Shown: positions 61,008 to 64,000 of the stretch, one piece after another
How positions within the stretch are numbered: the first letter of the stretch is position 1
How the letters are laid out: the number at the start of each line of letters is the position of its first letter
DNA from: Misgurnus anguillicaudatus
Taxonomy: Eukaryota; Chordata; Actinopteri; Cypriniformes; Cobitidae
Assembly (NCBI RefSeq): GCF_027580225.2
Contig: NC_073356.2
Coordinates: forward strand, 13,607,501-13,671,500
Length of the DNA: 64,000 nt
Direction of reading: 5' to 3'
Position numbers and translations under genes: made by a program
Notes under the pieces: generated by a model
Told to the model about the DNA's origin: nothing
What the model saw: only the letters and a program-made list of their open reading frames with translations
The model's database searches: none

Positions 61008-62027
61008 GTTTCCACCATGAGCCATCCTATGAGACTGAGGATCATTCTGGGTGAAAACGATTCCAGAAAGCTAATCCTGCCAGCAGGGAAACCAGGCTCC
61101 GTGGAAGAATTGTGCCAGACTATAAAGACTAGTTTTGGTATAGAGCAAGACTTCCGTCTTCAATATGAAGATGATGATTTTGGAAAGGAGTTCATAAATC
61201 TGTCTGTGATCTCTGAAATTGATGACATAGCGACTTTAAAGGTGATCTACTTGCAAAGTTCTTCAGAAGATGACTTGATACGTCAACCTCAAGCAGTCCA
61301 GAGCCTTACTGATTCCTCATCAGTCTCCTCGGTTGACACGGATAATACAGAGCCTGCTTCATCATCAGGGTCATCGCCATCTACACGGCTGTGCAAGTGG
61401 CCAAGTGTCTTTACAGTCCCTCCATTTAACTATGAGTCTGAACTGCAACTGGAAACAGCCAATGCTGAATGCAATGCTAGTGGAACTTATTTGAGCCCAC
61501 CACCAAAGCTGAAATCTCACATTTTGGAACGACTGTCTGAAGACATTATTAAATTCAAAGCCTATCCAACTGACAAGGATCTTAATGACGTTGCAGAAGC
61601 ACTTGTAAAAAAGCATCCCTGTCTGAGAGAGCAAGGATCCTTCAATGGCTGTTATGGCTGGAAGATAAGCCTTAAATACAAAATGGCCAACCTCCGGTCG
61701 AAACTGAGAGGCCTAGGATGCCCTGAAGTGACGATAAATTCACTAAAGAACAAGAACCAAGACAAGCGCTTGGCAGCATCGAATGTCAAAAAACCCAGAA
61801 GGGCAGAAGTCAATTACTGTCCACAGCATCCAAAAGGAGAAACCACTGAGAGTCTGGAGATGGACAGGGTCACACTGCTTTCAGAAATCAAGAAGAGGAA
61901 CAATGAGCATATCGTGAAGTTGAAAATGGAGAAGACTTTCTCATACAGGAGGCAAGAAATCCTTAAAGGAGAGCCTTTGATTGCAGACTTCAAAAGCAGA
62001 TGGCCAGCTCTGTTCACTGCGAAAGAG
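61008..62027 (+). CDS. PB1-domain SAMD3-like protein, first large coding exon
   Basis: The exon starts after the acceptor TCTGTTCAG. Translation can begin at 61017 in an ideal context (CCACCATGA) or upstream, since the exon opens in phase 0. Residues 1-80 form a PB1 domain: an LRIILGEN strand, LILPAGKPGSVEELCQTIK and the acidic motif LQYEDDDFGKEF. A serine-rich spacer follows. A conserved block then runs from ILERLSEDIIKFKAYPTDKD to GWKISLKYKMANLRSKLRGL, typical of the expanded fish SAMD3-like family, and a charged helical segment leads to the donor AAAGAG|GTGATT. PB1 domains mediate protein-protein pairing. The function of this family is not known to me. The exon lies 470 bp after the transposase stop on the same strand. 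Confidence 0.85.
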
Positions 62028-62106
62028 GTGATTGTTCTGTGTGTGCTTAGTTTTTTTAATCTGTTATGTTCTGACAGGGTTAGTGACGTGCATTAATGTT
62101 TTCCAG

Positions 62107-62262
62107 ATCGATAGGGAGTTCCATCGCATATCAACTTTACCTCTACTTTCTACGTTCTGTGCTGCTCTTGACCAGTACTCTCCACGTCTGATGGAGATAT
62201 TTGAATGCAAAGGTGGAGCAGCTGGAAGAAAAATAAGAAATGTCATGGCGGAGACTTCCAAG
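62107..62262 (+). CDS. SAMD3-like gene, coding exon 2
   Basis: 156 nt, phase 0 at both ends. Acceptor TTTTCCAG at 62105-62106 after a 79-bp intron, donor TCCAAG|GTTTGT. Encodes IDREFHRISTLPLLSTFCAA, then LDQYSPRLMEIFECKGGAAG and RKIRNVMAETSK. This continues the FTAKE end of the previous exon in the order known for the SAMD3-like family, where an RWPALF...F.RI..L motif precedes a segment ending in K. Confidence 0.85.
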
Positions 62263-62603
62263 GTTTGTCTGAAAATGTGTTGATTTATGGTTATACACTG
62301 TTTTTTTATAATACACTGTTCTTTACAACAGAGTGTACAGCACAGCTGGAAAGAATACTAAAAAATTCTACTCCAGTGTTTAGTGTTTCCCCTAGGTTTA
62401 CATCTTTGGGGGGGGGGGGGGGGGTTGGTTGGGTATGTATATACAGGGGTTAAATTGTGATTTGTTATGTGGGAGCTCTGTGGGGAGGGGTAACATGTTT
62501 AATACTGATGACAGCAAAGCCATGTGTGTTTCAATGACATTCTGGACTTCTGATATGATTTGATAAGTTTCAGCTTTAAATCTGTGTCAGAGGTTGACCC
62601 AAA

Positions 62604-62737
62604 ATATGGCGGAACAGCACTTTTGGGAGTACTTCGACTCGGCGCAGTAAAACCCTCCCTCTCCCATTATGAGAGGGAGAAGAGGAGCGGATTTTTCAGG
62701 CGAGTTGAAGTACTCCCAAAAGTGCTGTTCCGCCATA
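62604..62737. mobile_element. Palindromic repeat, ATGGCGGAACAGCAC ends
   Basis: TATGGCGGAACAGCACTTTT, then GGGAGTACTTCGACTCG, is mirrored by CGAGTTGAAGTACTCCC and AAAAGTGCTGTTCCGCCATA, with CCCTCTCCCATTATGAGAGG near the centre. It is probably the start of a longer dispersed repeat reaching about 63020. Confidence 0.65.
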
Positions 62738-63032
62738 CAATATAGTTCCTCTATTAAATCTGCTTAGAAAAGCGCTACGTTTTATTTTGTACCACCAAAC
62801 TTGCTCGTATAACTACTCGTCTTAAATAGGAAAAACGTTGATGTGTTTGGTCACTTCTAACTTTATCTCTGATTGGTACCATTGAATGAATGGGGCTAAG
62901 CTAAATGCTATCGAAGTGTCGCAGCGCGCTCCAGCGCTTACGTGCACACACACAGATGATAGAGGGATGTATCAACAATTCTTAGTTAAGGTAATAGCAT
63001 AGTTTAATATTGAAAATGAGTAGACTATTCCT

Positions 63033-63482
63033 TTAAAGGAGCACGCCCAGGTTTTGGGAATTTAGCTTATTCACCATATCCCCCAGAGTTAGATAAGTCC
63101 ATACATACCTTTCTCATCTTCATGCGTGCTGTAACTCTGTCTGACGGAGCCCCCGTTAGCTTAGCTTAGCACAAAGACTGTAAGTGAATGGCTTTAGCTA
63201 GCATACTGCTCCCAATAAGTGACAAAGTTATTTGTACACGGTGTGAATATACAATTTGCAACACATTAATAGAAAAATGTTTGCGTTATTTTGTCACTTA
63301 TTGGGAGCAGTATGCTAGCTAAAGCCATTCACTTACAGTCTTTGTGCTAACCTAAGCTAGCGGGGGCTGCATCAGACAGAGTTACAGACGCACAGAGATG
63401 AGAAAGGTATGCATGGACTTATCTAACTCTGGGGGATACGGTGAATAAGCTAAATTCCCAAAATCTGGGCATGTTCCTTTAA
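63033..63482. mobile_element. 450-bp foldback element
   Basis: The arms run from TTAAAGGAGCACGCCCAGGT to TGGGCATGTTCCTTTAA and are complementary over about 200 bp. They include GTTAGATAAGTCCATACATA with its inverse, and GCTAGCATACTGCTCCCAAT with its inverse, around a ~75-bp loop at 63232-63300. Confidence 0.82.
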
Positions 63483-63718
63483 GTTACAGGTACACAAAAC
63501 TACTAATTACAGTAACATGACAATGTACAGTAAAATGTAATTTGTTACTTTCTACCGCTACTGTGCAGTTATTATATCACGTCAGCTGAGATCTTAACGT
63601 AAAGAATAATATCACATGGTAAACCTTTTTGGGTAGAAATCGCAAAGCACCCTGTGTTGCCTTTTAAGGATGCTCTGAAAAATAAAGTTGCCTAAAGGAG
63701 TTTCCTTTCCCCCCTCAG

Positions 63719-63811
63719 GATGACACAATTCAAACAAGACGAGCATGTGTCCTCAAGTCCTTGTGCATCTACTTGAACGAAGACAACGAGAAACTTGTGA
63801 AGGATTATAAG
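63719..63811 (+). CDS. SAMD3-like gene, coding exon 3 (gene continues off window)
   Basis: 93 nt, phase 0 at both ends, donor TATAAG|GTGAGT. Encodes DDTIQTRRACVLKSLCIYLN followed by EDNEKLVKDYK, matching the family segment in which an (A/T)RR..VL..L.IYL stretch is followed by a short acidic run. With the two earlier exons, 420 codons are present and the reading frame is still open, so the C-terminal part lies beyond the window. Confidence 0.82.
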
Positions 63812-63876
63812 GTGAGTTATGTATGTTTGGCAAAGAAGCTGGAAAAGAATTGGAAAGAGGACATTTACTTGCTTGT

Positions 63877-64000
63877 AGGGATGTTACAGTGGGTACAGAA
63901 AATATTCAGACCCTTAAATTTGTCACTCTTTGAGGCTGCTTACACTTGGCATTAACATGCGTTTTCATCGATTGGATCACAAGTGGATGACGTTAATGCC
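63877..64000. repeat. Dispersed-repeat ends at the right edge
   Basis: CAGTGGGTACAGAAAATATTCAGACCC is the wording of a common vertebrate Tc1-like terminal repeat. It is followed by GCTTACACTTGGCATTAACA, which resembles another hAT-like end. Both are cut by the window edge. Confidence 0.5.

Larger units (their letters stand above)
62263..63718 (+). other. SAMD3-like gene intron with repeats
   Basis: 1456-bp intron holding an 18-base G run (about 62408-62424), a hAT-like end fragment (GTTTCCCCTAGGTTTACATC), the palindromic element at 62604-62737 and a long foldback at 63033-63482. The acceptor TTCCTTTCCCCCCTCAG closes it. Confidence 0.8.

Overview
This window is animal nuclear DNA, most likely from a teleost fish and probably a cypriniform. 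It has long introns, GT-AG exons, many short terminal-inverted-repeat DNA transposons, tRNA-derived SINE copies and CA/ATT microsatellites. No bacterial-style gene packing is present. The species cannot be named from the sequence.

Left and centre (1 to about 53 kb): three coding exons on the minus strand belong to jarid2, the non-catalytic Jumonji/ARID cofactor of Polycomb repressive complex 2. Exon 2 (32415-32550) encodes the ubiquitin-interacting helix. Exon 3 (24382-24505) encodes a linker. Exon 4 (5033-5202) encodes the EED-binding lysine segment and the conserved stretch ending KTEDFLTF. Their phases fit together (0/1, 1/2, 2/1). Exon 1 (MSKERPKRN... in other vertebrates) and the exons after exon 4 were not found, so both ends of the gene should lie outside the window. 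The remaining sequence is intron, heavily colonised by hAT, PIF/Harbinger, Tc1-like, TTAA-type and foldback elements, a 1.1-kb minisatellite, a ~171-bp tandem array and SINEs. Some hAT insertions keep exact 8-9 bp target duplications. One carries a broken piece of a RecQ-like helicase gene.

Right (about 53.5-64 kb): a plus-strand transcription unit. A CpG-rich promoter-like region with YY1-type and E2F-type motifs leads to candidate 5' exons. A single-exon 902-codon ORF (57829-60537) follows, with four C2H2-like fingers and a DDE transposase core resembling the CMC (EnSpm/CACTA) group. After it comes the start of a multi-exon gene (61008-63811, continuing off the window) for a PB1-domain protein of the fish SAMD3-like family. 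Splice sites flank the whole transposase ORF, and a candidate 5' exon can join in frame to the PB1 gene if that exon is skipped. This layout resembles plant En/Spm, where the transposase ORFs sit in an intron of a second, alternatively spliced gene. The unit is antisense to jarid2 and probably lies inside its intron 1.

No rRNA, CRISPR array, viral gene or functional tRNA gene was recognised. Coordinates of transposon edges are exact where a target duplication is quoted and approximate elsewhere. Family names are from pattern recognition, not database searches.
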